Assembly (NCBI RefSeq): GCF_003028855.1
Contig: NZ_CP028324.1
Span: forward strand, 5,022,001-5,086,000
DNA length: 64,000 nt
From: Pseudoduganella armeniaca
GTDB taxonomy: Bacteria > Pseudomonadota > Gammaproteobacteria > Burkholderiales > Burkholderiaceae_D
Direction of reading: 5' to 3'
Made by a program: the position numbers and the translations under genes. Below the pieces are notes generated by a model, which saw nothing but the letters and a program-made list of their open reading frames with translations, had not been told where the DNA came from and did no database searches. Positions 1 to 7,804 of this stretch are shown here, in pieces (the first letter of the stretch is position 1; every line of letters starts with the position of its first letter).

Positions 1-3
1 CGG

Positions 4-996
4 CTAGTCGAGCATTGCGGCGAACGCGCTGCTGGTGGATGCGCGCAGCGTGCCGTCGCCCTGGCGCACCAGGAAGCGCGCCGCGATACCGCGCCGTTCG
101 GCCAGGCGCAGGCCGGCCTCGACGCCCAGCACCGTCAGCGCGGTGGACCACGCGTCCGCCGCCATGCAGCTGGCATCGACGACGGTGACGGCGGCGATGC
201 CGCTGTCGATCGGCAGGCCGGTGCGCGGATCGATCGTATGGGGCCGGCGGCCAGCGCCGTCGACGAAATAACGGCGGTAGTCGCCCGACGTGGCGACGGC
301 CAAGCCATGCAGCGCGACGACGATGTCGTCGCCAGCGGCCGCATCGGGCGGCTGCTCCAGTGCCACCCACCATGGCTGGCCGTCCGGCTTGACGCCGCCG
401 CCACGCAATTCGCCGCCCACCTCGACCAGGTAGTCGGCAATGCCGAGGCTTTCCAGCCGCAGCGCGAGGCGGTCCACGGCATACCCCTTGGCGATGGCCG
501 ACAGGTCGAGCTGCACACCGCCCGGCTGCCATGCCTGCCCCGTGTGCGGGTCGAGGCGCACGTGCGCGCGCTGCGCCAGCGCCGCCTGCACCTGGGCCGG
601 CGTGGGCGGCACGAAACCAGGTTGGTCGTGACGGTTGACGGGGCCGAAGCCCCACAGGTTGACGAGCGCGCCGGCGCACGGGTCGCAAGCGCCGCCGGAG
701 GCATCGCACACGTCCAGCGCGAACGCCAGCACTTCCAGGAATTCGGCGGGCAGCGCGTGCCACGTGCCAGCCGGTGCGCGGTTGAAGCGGCCCAGGTCGG
801 ACGTGGGCTCCCAGTGGCTCATCTGCGCCACCACCAGGTCCAGCTCCGCTTGTAGAAGCGGGGCCAGGTCCGGCGCCGCGCCGACGACCCGCGCCGACCA
901 GCCGGTGCCCATGCTGGTACCGCGGTGATCGTGGATGGCGGCACCGGCGGGCGGTGCCGCGGACGAGATCGCGTGCGGCAGCAGGACCCGGCGCAT
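4..996 (-). CDS. apbE: FAD:protein FMN transferase (ApbE family)
   Basis: ApbE proteins attach FMN covalently to Thr/Ser of exported flavoproteins, using FAD and Mg2+. The 330-residue protein has the expected N-terminal TSMGTGWSARV stretch, a DLSAIAKGYAVD motif and the family signature HTIDPRTGLP near residue 250. Length is normal for the family. There is no obvious signal peptide or lipobox, unlike many ApbE proteins, so either the start is internal to a longer leader or the enzyme acts in the cytoplasm. It is the last gene of a four-gene minus-strand operon and starts 2 bases after the DUF4198 stop. The context suggests it flavinylates a partner used in iron or respiratory electron transfer; the acceptor is not evident in this window. 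Confidence 0.93.
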   Translation of the reverse strand: MRRVLLPHAISSAAPPAGAAIHDHRGTSMGTGWSARVVGAAPDLAPLLQAELDLVVAQMSHWEPTSDLGRFNRAPAGTWHALPAEFLEVLAFALDVCDASGGACDPCAGALVNLWGFGPVNRHDQPGFVPPTPAQVQAALAQRAHVRLDPHTGQAWQPGGVQLDLSAIAKGYAVDRLALRLESLGIADYLVEVGGELRGGGVKPDGQPWWVALEQPPDAAAGDDIVVALHGLAVATSGDYRRYFVDGAGRRPHTIDPRTGLPIDSGIAAVTVVDASCMAADAWSTALTVLGVEAGLRLAERRGIAARFLVRQGDGTLRASTSSAFAAMLD

Positions 997-998
997 GC

Positions 999-1817
999 TT
1001 ACTGCGGCAGTACTTCGACGGTGGCCGCGTAGGTCACGCGCAGCGGCGGCATCTGCGGCGGCTGGCCTGGTTGCGCGGGCGCCTGGGCCGGCCAGCTGCT
1101 GCTGACCAGGTACATGCCGGCGGCGGGAATCGTGAACGTGATCTCGCCTTTCGCATCGGTGCTCTGGCGGATCTCGCCCAGCGTGCCGCGATAGCGCACC
1201 CCGCCCGGAATCAGGCTGAAGGCCAGGTTGGCGGCTGGTTTGCCGTCCAACAGGAAGCGCCAGGTGGCCTTTTCGCCAGCGCGCATATCGTTCGGGTGCG
1301 TGACGGGCACCAGTTCCAGGCCCTTGCCGGTCGGCTTGAACACGGCGTTATCCGGCTCGTTGGCGCTGACGAACGTCTCCAGGCGGCTGCTGGTGCGGCT
1401 GATCTTCAGTTCCTCCGCATTCGCCGGCACTTCCTTGGCCAGGGCCGATTCCAGGCCGCGCCAGCGCTTGGTCTCGCCGTTGGCCTTCCAGCTGGCGAAG
1501 GCCGTCTGCGACACCAGCGCGATGCGATAGGTGCCGTTCTTGGCCAGCTTGACGTCGAAGGTGCTGCGCAGCTTGCCCGTGCTGGCGTTGTCCGGCGCAA
1601 CGGTGGCGCCGTCCGGACCGGTGATGACGATGCCGTCCAGCTTCAGGGGCACGTGGTCGATGTCGAACAGGCCTTCGGAGATGGCCGCGTCGACGGTCAC
1701 CCACGGTTCCTTCGCCTCCACCAGGGTGGACGACGGCAGCAGCCAGGGTTTGTGCGCGTGCGCGCTGAACGCGGCGCCGGCCAGTGCCAGCGCGATCAGG
1801 GTTTTGTGGAGCTTCAT
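999..1817 (-). CDS. DUF4198 domain periplasmic protein
   Basis: 272 residues with a clear signal peptide (MKLHKTLIALALAGAAFSAHA) and a mature start at HKPWLLPS, typical of DUF4198/NikM-like proteins whose His-rich mature N-terminus is thought to contact metal. The rest is beta-rich, with a TWRFLLDGKPAANLAFSLIPGG segment characteristic of the family. An SD (AAGGA) lies about 5 bases before the ATG, and the start is 8 bases after the DUF2271 stop, so the genes are cotranscribed. The family often sits beside TonB receptors, PepSY proteins and DUF2271, which points to metal (probably iron) acquisition. The biochemical role is not established. Confidence 0.88.
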   Translation of the reverse strand: MKLHKTLIALALAGAAFSAHAHKPWLLPSSTLVEAKEPWVTVDAAISEGLFDIDHVPLKLDGIVITGPDGATVAPDNASTGKLRSTFDVKLAKNGTYRIALVSQTAFASWKANGETKRWRGLESALAKEVPANAEELKISRTSSRLETFVSANEPDNAVFKPTGKGLELVPVTHPNDMRAGEKATWRFLLDGKPAANLAFSLIPGGVRYRGTLGEIRQSTDAKGEITFTIPAAGMYLVSSSWPAQAPAQPGQPPQMPPLRVTYAATVEVLPQ

Positions 1818-1825
1818 GGCTGTCC

Positions 1826-2341
1826 TTAAGGTTTGACCTGCACGACGACGTTACCCAGTTCTTCCTTGCCCTTGGCGGAGAATTCCTGCGCCGACTTCGG
1901 CGGCCACGTCACGGGCACCTTGACCAGTTCGCGGCCCCCTGCCTCGCGCGCGGCTTCCACCACCAGCTGGTACTGGCCGGCCGGCAGCTTGTTCAGCGCT
2001 TCCTTCGCCACCGGGAACGTCAGCGTGTGCTCGCCCGGCGCACGGGTCGCGCCGGAGACGCCGTCCAGTGGCAGCGTCAGGTCGCGGCCCGTCTTGCGCC
2101 ACCACTGGCGCATGTCCTTGACCCACTTGGTGCCGGCGTTGTCCTTCTTCTTCGTGTCATACAGCACGGCCAGGTTGGCGACCACCTTCTGGTCCGCGTT
2201 TTCCATCCACGCGGCGATATATGGCTTGTGGTACTCGGCCACGTTCAGTTGCGGGATCTCGAGCTTCAGGGCCAGGTCGGCCGCCATCGCCGAGGCGCTG
2301 GACAGCGAGAGGCCGAGCGCGATGGAGTAGCGTAATTTCAT
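1826..2341 (-). CDS. DUF2271 domain periplasmic protein
   Basis: 171 residues with signal peptide MKLRYSIALGLSLSSASAMA followed by a beta-sandwich-like DUF2271 domain (LALKLEIPQLNVAEYHKPYIAAW; W-rich centre WVKDMRQWWRKTGRD). It lies between the PepSY gene and DUF4198 in the same operon with short gaps. DUF2271 proteins are repeatedly found with PepSY and ApbE proteins, but no enzymatic activity has been assigned. A periplasmic partner in metal-linked electron transfer is inferred from context only. The conserved middle would fit as an ApbE target region, but I see no clear flavinylation motif. Confidence 0.88.
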   Translation of the reverse strand: MKLRYSIALGLSLSSASAMAADLALKLEIPQLNVAEYHKPYIAAWMENADQKVVANLAVLYDTKKKDNAGTKWVKDMRQWWRKTGRDLTLPLDGVSGATRAPGEHTLTFPVAKEALNKLPAGQYQLVVEAAREAGGRELVKVPVTWPPKSAQEFSAKGKEELGNVVVQVKP

Positions 2342-2368
2342 GGTGTGCCTATGGTGACGAATACGTGA

Positions 2369-3031
2369 TTAATGAATGAACAGCAGTGCGATGACGACGG
2401 GAACCAGCACGCCCAGGCCGACCATCGGCCACGTGAACGGCCGGTTCGCCGCATGGAACTTGAGGATCAGGAGCCCCGTGATGCAGAACACCAGGCAGGC
2501 GCCGGCAAAGATGTCGATGAACCAGTTCCATGCCGTGCCCGTGTTGCGGCCCTTGTGCACGTCGTTGAGCCAGGAGATCCAGCCGCGGTCGGTATTTTCG
2601 AATTCGGCCGCGCCGTCTTCCAGGCCGATGCGCACCCAGGCGTCGCCGCCCGCCTTCGGCAGCGGCAGGTAGACTTCCTCGGGCGACCACTCGGCGGCGC
2701 GCCCGCCCGCCTTGAGCGACCACGTGGCCAGCAGCCAGTCCTCGGCGGCGGCCGGCAACGGCGCCTTGTCGCCGTCGTGTTCGGTCGCGACCTTTTTCAG
2801 CTGCGCCAGCAGCGGTGCCGGCGCCGTGGCCTGCTTGCGCATGATGGTCGGCTTGGCCTCGATCTGCGTCGCGTGATTCAGGGTGATGCCGGTAATACTG
2901 AACAGGAACATGCCCAGCAGGCACAGCGCGGAGCTGATCCAGTGCCATTGGTGCAGCTGCTTCAGCCACACGGCGCGGCTGGCGCGGGCGGTGCTGGCAG
3001 CCGCCTGGACTGGGGTGACGTCTTCGCTCAA
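2369..3031 (-). CDS. PepSY-associated transmembrane protein
   Basis: 220 residues with three hydrophobic helices (about residues 28-52, 170-193 and 198-218) and a periplasmic loop containing EAKPTIM and GWISWLNDVHKGRNTG, the layout of the PepSY-associated TM family. A WHW near the first helix and further His residues in membrane-proximal positions could ligate heme, as proposed for related iron-linked reductase-like proteins. It is the first gene of the operon DUF2271-DUF4198-ApbE and is preceded by a perfect Fur box. Inferred role: inner-membrane electron transfer or ferric reduction during iron limitation. Confidence 0.87.
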   Translation of the reverse strand: MSEDVTPVQAAASTARASRAVWLKQLHQWHWISSALCLLGMFLFSITGITLNHATQIEAKPTIMRKQATAPAPLLAQLKKVATEHDGDKAPLPAAAEDWLLATWSLKAGGRAAEWSPEEVYLPLPKAGGDAWVRIGLEDGAAEFENTDRGWISWLNDVHKGRNTGTAWNWFIDIFAGACLVFCITGLLILKFHAANRPFTWPMVGLGVLVPVVIALLFIH

Positions 3032-3073
3032 TTTGTCTGCTTCCTGCTGCCGGCGTTTATTGTGATCATCAGA

Positions 3074-3088
3074 TGATAATGATTATCA
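3074..3088 (-). promoter_or_regulatory. Fur box upstream of the PepSY operon
   Basis: A perfect 7-1-7 palindrome TGATAAT-G-ATTATCA matches the core Fur consensus and is centred about 50 bases before the PepSY start. It implies iron-responsive repression of the minus-strand operon. It also lies about 120 bases before the plus-strand FMN-binding gene, so an effect on that gene is possible but less likely. Confidence 0.85.
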
Positions 3089-3206
3089 TTTGCGGAGTCA
3101 ATTATGTAACAACCGTGGATACAATTCAGGTGTACGCCAGCGTACAGAGTGGCGCCGGCATCCGGCGTATCGTCGTGTTTGTTCTGGACAAACACAGGAG
3201 GCCACG

Positions 3207-3704
3207 ATGACGATATTTACCAAGGACGAACTGGACGACCTGACCAAGCGCGTCAAGGATGTGAAGTTCGGGATGTTTACGACGAGCGACGACGAAAACC
3301 GCATGACGAGCCGGCCGCTGACGCTGCAGCAGATCGACGATGCCGGCACGATGTGGTTCTTCGTGTCCGACGAGGAGGAGTTCACGACGCACCTGGCCAA
3401 CAACCCGTCCGTCAACGTCAGCTTTGCCGACGTCGACGATCACTTGTACGTGTCCATCGCCGGCCGTGCCGCGCTGGTACGCGACCGCGCCAAGATGGAG
3501 CAGCTGTGGAAGCCTTCCGTCAAGGCCTGGTTCCCGGAAGGGCTGGACGACCCGCACCTGGCGCTGCTGGAAGTGCAGATCCAGTCGGCCGAGTACTGGG
3601 ACACGGGCAACAGCAAGATGGTGAGCCTGTTCGCGATGGCCAAGGCGGCCCTGACGGGCAAGCGGCCGACCAATGTCGGCGAGCACAAGCACCTGGGGCA
3701 TTGA
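3207..3704 (+). CDS. Pyridoxamine 5'-phosphate oxidase-related FMN-binding protein (general stress protein 26 type)
   Basis: 165 residues. The start is set by a strong AGGAGG SD 4 bases before the ATG at 3207, although the frame is open further upstream. The split-barrel fold is suggested by FGMFTTSDDENRMTSRPLTL and MWFFVSDEEEFTTHL, and the C-terminal YWDTGNSKMVSLF segment is typical of the GSP26/general stress family. Such proteins bind flavin (FMN or FAD), and the in vivo substrate is unknown. It stands alone between the Fur-regulated operon and a palindromic repeat, so no pathway is implied by neighbours. Confidence 0.85.
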   Translation: MTIFTKDELDDLTKRVKDVKFGMFTTSDDENRMTSRPLTLQQIDDAGTMWFFVSDEEEFTTHLANNPSVNVSFADVDDHLYVSIAGRAALVRDRAKMEQLWKPSVKAWFPEGLDDPHLALLEVQIQSAEYWDTGNSKMVSLFAMAKAALTGKRPTNVGEHKHLGH

Positions 3705-3725
3705 TGCAGACCCAAAGGTGAACCG

Positions 3726-3780
3726 AGGTGACAGGCACCTATCTGGCCGCCTGCGGCGACCAGATAGGTGCCTGTCACCT
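3726..3780. repeat. Dispersed palindromic repeat, copy 1
   Basis: Two perfect 21-base inverted arms (3726-3746 and 3760-3780) with outer motif AGGTGACAGGCACCT surround a 13-base loop. Outer flanks GACCCAAAGGTG (from 3709) and TTTGGGTC extend the symmetry. It sits in the convergent space between the FMN-binding gene and the KGG pair. Related copies lie at 10693-10743 and 29827-29879. Confidence 0.9.
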
Positions 3781-3808
3781 TTGGGTCTTCGCGGCGCCAA
3801 CAGCCCAA

Positions 3809-3836
3809 AAAAAATCCGCCATCCGGCGGATTTTTT
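3809..3836. terminator. Bidirectional intrinsic terminator
   Basis: An A-tract, the stem ATCCGCC/GGCGGAT with loop ATCC, and a T-tract form a rho-independent terminator readable from both strands. It serves the convergent genes at 3207-3704 (+) and 3898-4128 (-). Confidence 0.85.
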
Positions 3837-3897
3837 CTTTCGACATACTGCCCGACTTCGGCCCGCCCTCACATGCAGGCCGCGTCGCGCATTGCCG

Positions 3898-4128
3898 TCA
3901 CACACCGGAACTGGCTTCCGGCCCCGGCGCTCCGCCTTCGGTGCCGGGTTGTCCGCCCTGGCGTGCGCCCTGGTCCGTGCTCTGGCGGTTGCCCGGGATC
4001 GGCCGGTCGACCCGCCTGACTTCCGTTTCCGGGAAATCGATATTGCCGATGCCCGGATGCTCGGTGTCCACGAGGACGAAGTTCTCTTCGCTGTTCTTAT
4101 TCTTGCGGGAATTGTCAGATGGAGTCAT
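3898..4128 (-). CDS. Small polar hypothetical protein next to a KGG stress protein
   Basis: About 76 residues, hydrophilic, rich in Asn, Gly, Pro and Glu, with no signal or membrane segment (it contains DSRKNKN-like and RPIPGNRQSTDQ stretches). I place the start at 4128 rather than the ATG six bases upstream, because GAGGA lies 7-8 bases before 4128 but abuts the first ATG. It follows the KGG-repeat gene by about 30 bases on the same strand. Its composition suggests an intrinsically disordered stress protein. Function unknown. Confidence 0.6.
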   Translation of the reverse strand: MTPSDNSRKNKNSEENFVLVDTEHPGIGNIDFPETEVRRVDRPIPGNRQSTDQGARQGGQPGTEGGAPGPEASSGV

Positions 4129-4160
4129 GCCCATTCTCCTCGACGGCGTTCCTGCGCTGC

Positions 4161-4454
4161 TCAGCCCTGGTTGCCCTGGTCGTTGCCGCCGCCGGAATTG
4201 CCGCCGCGTACGCTCTGGCGATTGCCGTTCTTGTGGCTCATGGCCCCGGCCCGGCGTGCCTCCTCCGACGTGAACTCGTGCGCCGTGCCCTTCGCATGCG
4301 CGGCACGTCCCCCTTCGGATGCGATCTCGCGCTGACGCTGCGGATCCATCGACGCAAAGCCGCGATTACGCGTTGCGCTTTGCTTGTTACCCGTATTGCC
4401 CTGGGCCTCGCCTTGTCGGTTACCTCGATTATTACCCTGATTCGATGATGCCAT
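4161..4454 (-). CDS. KGG-repeat stress-induced protein (con-10/GsiB-like)
   Basis: 97 residues, glycine, asparagine and glutamine rich. The central segment GFASMDPQRQREIASEGGRA matches the KGG motif (R-G-F-A-S-M-D/S-P-x-x-x-R-E-I-A-S-x-G-G) found in desiccation or general-stress proteins such as YciG and GsiB. Starting at the ATG at 4454 gives AGGAG with 8-base spacing; an upstream TTG is also open. Unusual here is the long Gln/Gly/Asn tail (NSGGGNDQGNQG). Probably a hydrophilic protectant under general-stress control, inferred from the family. Confidence 0.8.
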   Translation of the reverse strand: MASSNQGNNRGNRQGEAQGNTGNKQSATRNRGFASMDPQRQREIASEGGRAAHAKGTAHEFTSEEARRAGAMSHKNGNRQSVRGGNSGGGNDQGNQG

Positions 4455-4655
4455 GATCAATTCTCCTGAAGTGATGCATTGGGGGATTTTGACGTGGTGG
4501 AGTGAGGGAGGAACCCGCGCCCGATCGTTCTCACCGACCAGCGACGATCATTGTTATAACGATCGGGCAACAGGAGCACTCATCGTAGTGCAAACACTGA
4601 GCAGGAAATATAGGACGCGTACAGGTATCCCTGTAGGACAGCACCTACCGCGAGC

Positions 4656-5312
4656 TTATCTATTTTCCAGTGGGAAAATAGTGTCCTCCACCGCCAGGTA
4701 CAGCCTGTCGTCAACTGCCGGTTCGATCTCGTGACCACCGGTAAACGCACCGAACGAGGGCAGGATCGCACGGTGCGGGCCCACCAGGAAACAGGGCAAG
4801 CGCATCGACTCCCGTCCGGCCCGCAGCCGGTAGACCGGATGCACGTGGCCGGCCAGCACGTAGCCGTCGCAAGCGAGGTCGGGATGATGGCAGAACGCGA
4901 ACGGCCCCAGCATGAAGGGCTCGTCCACCATCACCAGCCCCAGCTGCGCGGCCGGATCGCCGGCATGCTTGTCGTGGTTGCCGCGTACCAGCGTCAGCAC
5001 CAGTTCGGGGTGACGCGCGCGCCAGGCCAGCATCGCCTGCAGGGTGGCCGGCGCGTGCGCCGCCTTCGCATGCAGGAAGTCGCCCAGGAACAGCACGTGG
5101 CGCACCTCGTGCGCCGCCAGCAGGGTATCGATCGCTTGCAGGTTTTCGGTCGTGGTGCCGCGCGGCACGGGGATGCCCAGCGCGCGGAACGACGCCGCCT
5201 TGCCGAAGTGGATGTCGGCGATCACCAGCATGCGCTCGCGCGGCCAGTACAGGGCCTTGTGCGCCAGCAGCAGCACCGCTTCGCCCGCCAGCATCGTCGT
5301 GGCCGCGTTCAT
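4656..5312 (-). CDS. pdeM: Ligase-associated DNA damage response metallophosphoesterase
   Basis: 218 residues. The calcineurin-like metal motifs are all visible: D33-I-H35, G77-DFLH, GNHD around 111-114, FCHHPD and GHVHP. It belongs to the phosphoesterase that accompanies bacterial Lhr helicase and ATP-dependent ligase operons (often called Pde or PdeM). Its ATG overlaps the helicase stop by 4 bases (ATGA), indicating translational coupling, and it is the last gene of the operon. A role in trimming DNA ends or clearing a nucleotide product during repair is inferred from the family. Confidence 0.92.
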   Translation of the reverse strand: MNAATTMLAGEAVLLLAHKALYWPRERMLVIADIHFGKAASFRALGIPVPRGTTTENLQAIDTLLAAHEVRHVLFLGDFLHAKAAHAPATLQAMLAWRARHPELVLTLVRGNHDKHAGDPAAQLGLVMVDEPFMLGPFAFCHHPDLACDGYVLAGHVHPVYRLRAGRESMRLPCFLVGPHRAILPSFGAFTGGHEIEPAVDDRLYLAVEDTIFPLENR

Positions 5313-7804
5313 GGTCCGGCCGCCTTTTCCAGCTCGCGCAGCACACGGGCCACCCGGTCGGACAGCTTTTCGGTCGACAGCTTCTCGCGGAAGCGCTCGA
5401 CCATCAAGGCGAAGCCGAACGGCGTGGCGCGTTTGGTCTCGTGGTAACTGACGGCGCGCCCCTGCAGTTCCTCCAGCGTGGCGCGCAGCCGGTTCAGTTC
5501 CAGTTCCTGCTCCAGCACCTCGCGCTGGGCCTGCGTCAGCAGCAGGTTGCCGGCATCGTGCTTGCGGAACACTTCGAAGAACAGCGAGGACGAGGCCTGG
5601 ATCTGCCGGTTGCTTTTCGGCTGGCCCGGATAGCCCTGGAATACCAGGCCGGCGATGCGGGCGATCTCGCGGAAGCGCCGCTGCGACATTTCGGTCGCGT
5701 TCAGGCTGGCCATCACGTCCTCCAGCAAGCGGTCGGTGCCGAACAGGCCGACGTCGCGGCCGTGCGCGGGCGCGAACACGGTGGGCCAATCGACGTTGTC
5801 CGGCGCCAGCAGCTCGAAGCCATAGTCGTTGACGGCGATCGAGAACGTGATCGGCTGCATGCGCCCGATGCGGTAGGCGAACAGCGAGGCCAGGCCGATG
5901 TGCACGGCACGGCCGGCGAACGGATACACGAACAGGTGATGGCCCTCGCGGCTGTGCAGGCTTTCGATGACGGTGCGCGCCGGCGTCGGCAGCGCCGACC
6001 AGCGCGCCTGGATCTCCAGCAGCGGCGCGATCGCCAGCATCTCGGGCCCGCTGTAGACGCCCTCCGTGACGAGCTGCATCTGCGCCAGCGCCGCATGGGC
6101 CAGCTCGGACGACAGCGGCATCTTGCCGCCCTGCCAGCGCGGCACCGCGCCCTTGGCGCCGGTGGCCCGCTTCACATAGGCCGTCATCTCGTGCACGCGG
6201 ATGAATTCCAGGATGCGGCCGCCGAACAGGAAATTGTCGCCCTTGTTCAGGCGCGCGATGAAGCCCTCCTCCACCGTGCCGATCCGCCCGCCGCTCTGGT
6301 ACTTCACCTGGATCATCGCTTCGGACACGATGGTGCCGATGCCCATGCGGTGGCGCCGGCCCAACGCCACGTCCGGCACGCGGTAGACGCCCTCCTCGTC
6401 CGGCAGCACGCGGCGGTATTCCGGGTACACCGTCAGGCTCTGGCCGCCGCGCGCGACGAAGTCCAGCGCCCACTGCCATTCCTCTTCCGTCAGGTGGCGG
6501 TAGGACCAGGCGCCGCGCACCTCGTCGAACAGGGCTTCGGAGCGAAAGCCACCGCCCAGTGCGATCGTGACGAGGTGCTGCACCAGCACGTCCAGCGGTT
6601 TCTCGGGCACGTGACGCGCCTCGATGTCGCGGTCCTTGACGGCCTGGATCGCGCCGGCCGCTTCCAGCAGCTCCAGGCTGTGCGTGGGCACCAGCGTGAC
6701 GCGCGAGACGCGGCCGGGCGCATGGCCCGAGCGCCCGGCCCGCTGCAGCAGGCGCGCGATGCCCTTGGCACTGCCGATCTGCAGCACGCGCTCGACGGGC
6801 AGGAAGTCCACGCCCAGGTCCAGGCTGGACGTGCAGACCACCGCCTTCAGTTCGCCCTTCTTCAGGCCCAGCTCGACCCAGTCGCGCACTTCCTTGTCGA
6901 GCGAACCATGATGCAGCGCGATGATGCCGGCCCAGTCGGGCCGGGCTTCCAGCATGTTCTGGTACCACAGCTCTGCCTGCGAACGGGTATTGCAGAACAC
7001 CAGCGTGGTGGCGTGGCGTTCGATTTCGCCGATCACGGCGGGCAGCATCTGGATGCCCAGGTGGCCGGCCCAAGGGAAGCGCGAAGGATTGGCCGGGATC
7101 AGCGTATCGACCAGGATGTCCTTGCGGATGCTGCCCTCCACCGTGGCACCGGGCATGCCCGGGCCCAGCAGCACCTCCTTGGCGCGCGGCAGGTTGCCCA
7201 GCGTGGCGGACAGCCCCCACACGACCAGCGTGCCGCCGGCCTGGTGGGCCCAGCGCCGCAGCCGGGCCAGCGCCAGCTGCGTCTGGACGCCGCGCTTGTT
7301 GCCCATCAGCTCGTGCCACTCGTCGATGATGACCATGTCCAGCAGCGCGAACTGGGTGGCCGCGTCGGCCTTGGACAGCATCAGGGTCAGGCTTTCCGGC
7401 GTCGTGATCAACGTATCCGGCAGGTGCTTGGCCTGGCGCGCCCGCGCGGCGGACGACGTGTCGCCGGTGCGCGCGTCGACCGTCCAGCCGGGCATCAGCT
7501 CGGCCGCGGATTCGGTCAGCGCGCGCAAGGTGTCGGCGGCCAGTGCGCGCATCGGCGTGATCCACAGCACCCGCAGGCCGCGCTTCCTGGTCGGCGGCGC
7601 GCACATGGCCCGCTGCAGGGCGGCGAACCAGACCGCGAACGTCTTGCCGGACCCCGTGGTGGCGTGCAGCAGGCCGGACTCGCCCGCCAGCGCGGCCTGC
7701 CAGACGGCGCGCTGGAACGGGAAGACCTGCCAGCCGCGCTTGGCGTAGAACGCGCCAACCTGGCGGGCCGCTTCGCGCCGGTTCATGCGTACTTGCTCAT
7801 GCAC
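5309..7804 (-). CDS. Ligase-associated DNA damage response DEXH-box helicase (Lhr-like core)
   Basis: 831 residues, the size of the bacterial Lhr-core helicase. Walker A TGSGKT lies at 50-55 and DEWH at 161-164; motif III-like GLSATLGN, the C-terminal helicase motifs RAGRSGH, and a winged-helix/Lhr domain follow. It is a 3'-5' ATP-dependent translocase acting on DNA in a repair role. The start is either GTG at 7804 (8-base overlap with the ligase stop) or ATG at 7786; both leave the motifs intact. It sits between the ligase and phosphoesterase genes in a four-gene operon. Confidence 0.93.
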   Translation of the reverse strand: MHEQVRMNRREAARQVGAFYAKRGWQVFPFQRAVWQAALAGESGLLHATTGSGKTFAVWFAALQRAMCAPPTRKRGLRVLWITPMRALAADTLRALTESAAELMPGWTVDARTGDTSSAARARQAKHLPDTLITTPESLTLMLSKADAATQFALLDMVIIDEWHELMGNKRGVQTQLALARLRRWAHQAGGTLVVWGLSATLGNLPRAKEVLLGPGMPGATVEGSIRKDILVDTLIPANPSRFPWAGHLGIQMLPAVIGEIERHATTLVFCNTRSQAELWYQNMLEARPDWAGIIALHHGSLDKEVRDWVELGLKKGELKAVVCTSSLDLGVDFLPVERVLQIGSAKGIARLLQRAGRSGHAPGRVSRVTLVPTHSLELLEAAGAIQAVKDRDIEARHVPEKPLDVLVQHLVTIALGGGFRSEALFDEVRGAWSYRHLTEEEWQWALDFVARGGQSLTVYPEYRRVLPDEEGVYRVPDVALGRRHRMGIGTIVSEAMIQVKYQSGGRIGTVEEGFIARLNKGDNFLFGGRILEFIRVHEMTAYVKRATGAKGAVPRWQGGKMPLSSELAHAALAQMQLVTEGVYSGPEMLAIAPLLEIQARWSALPTPARTVIESLHSREGHHLFVYPFAGRAVHIGLASLFAYRIGRMQPITFSIAVNDYGFELLAPDNVDWPTVFAPAHGRDVGLFGTDRLLEDVMASLNATEMSQRRFREIARIAGLVFQGYPGQPKSNRQIQASSSLFFEVFRKHDAGNLLLTQAQREVLEQELELNRLRATLEELQGRAVSYHETKRATPFGFALMVERFREKLSTEKLSDRVARVLRELEKAAGP

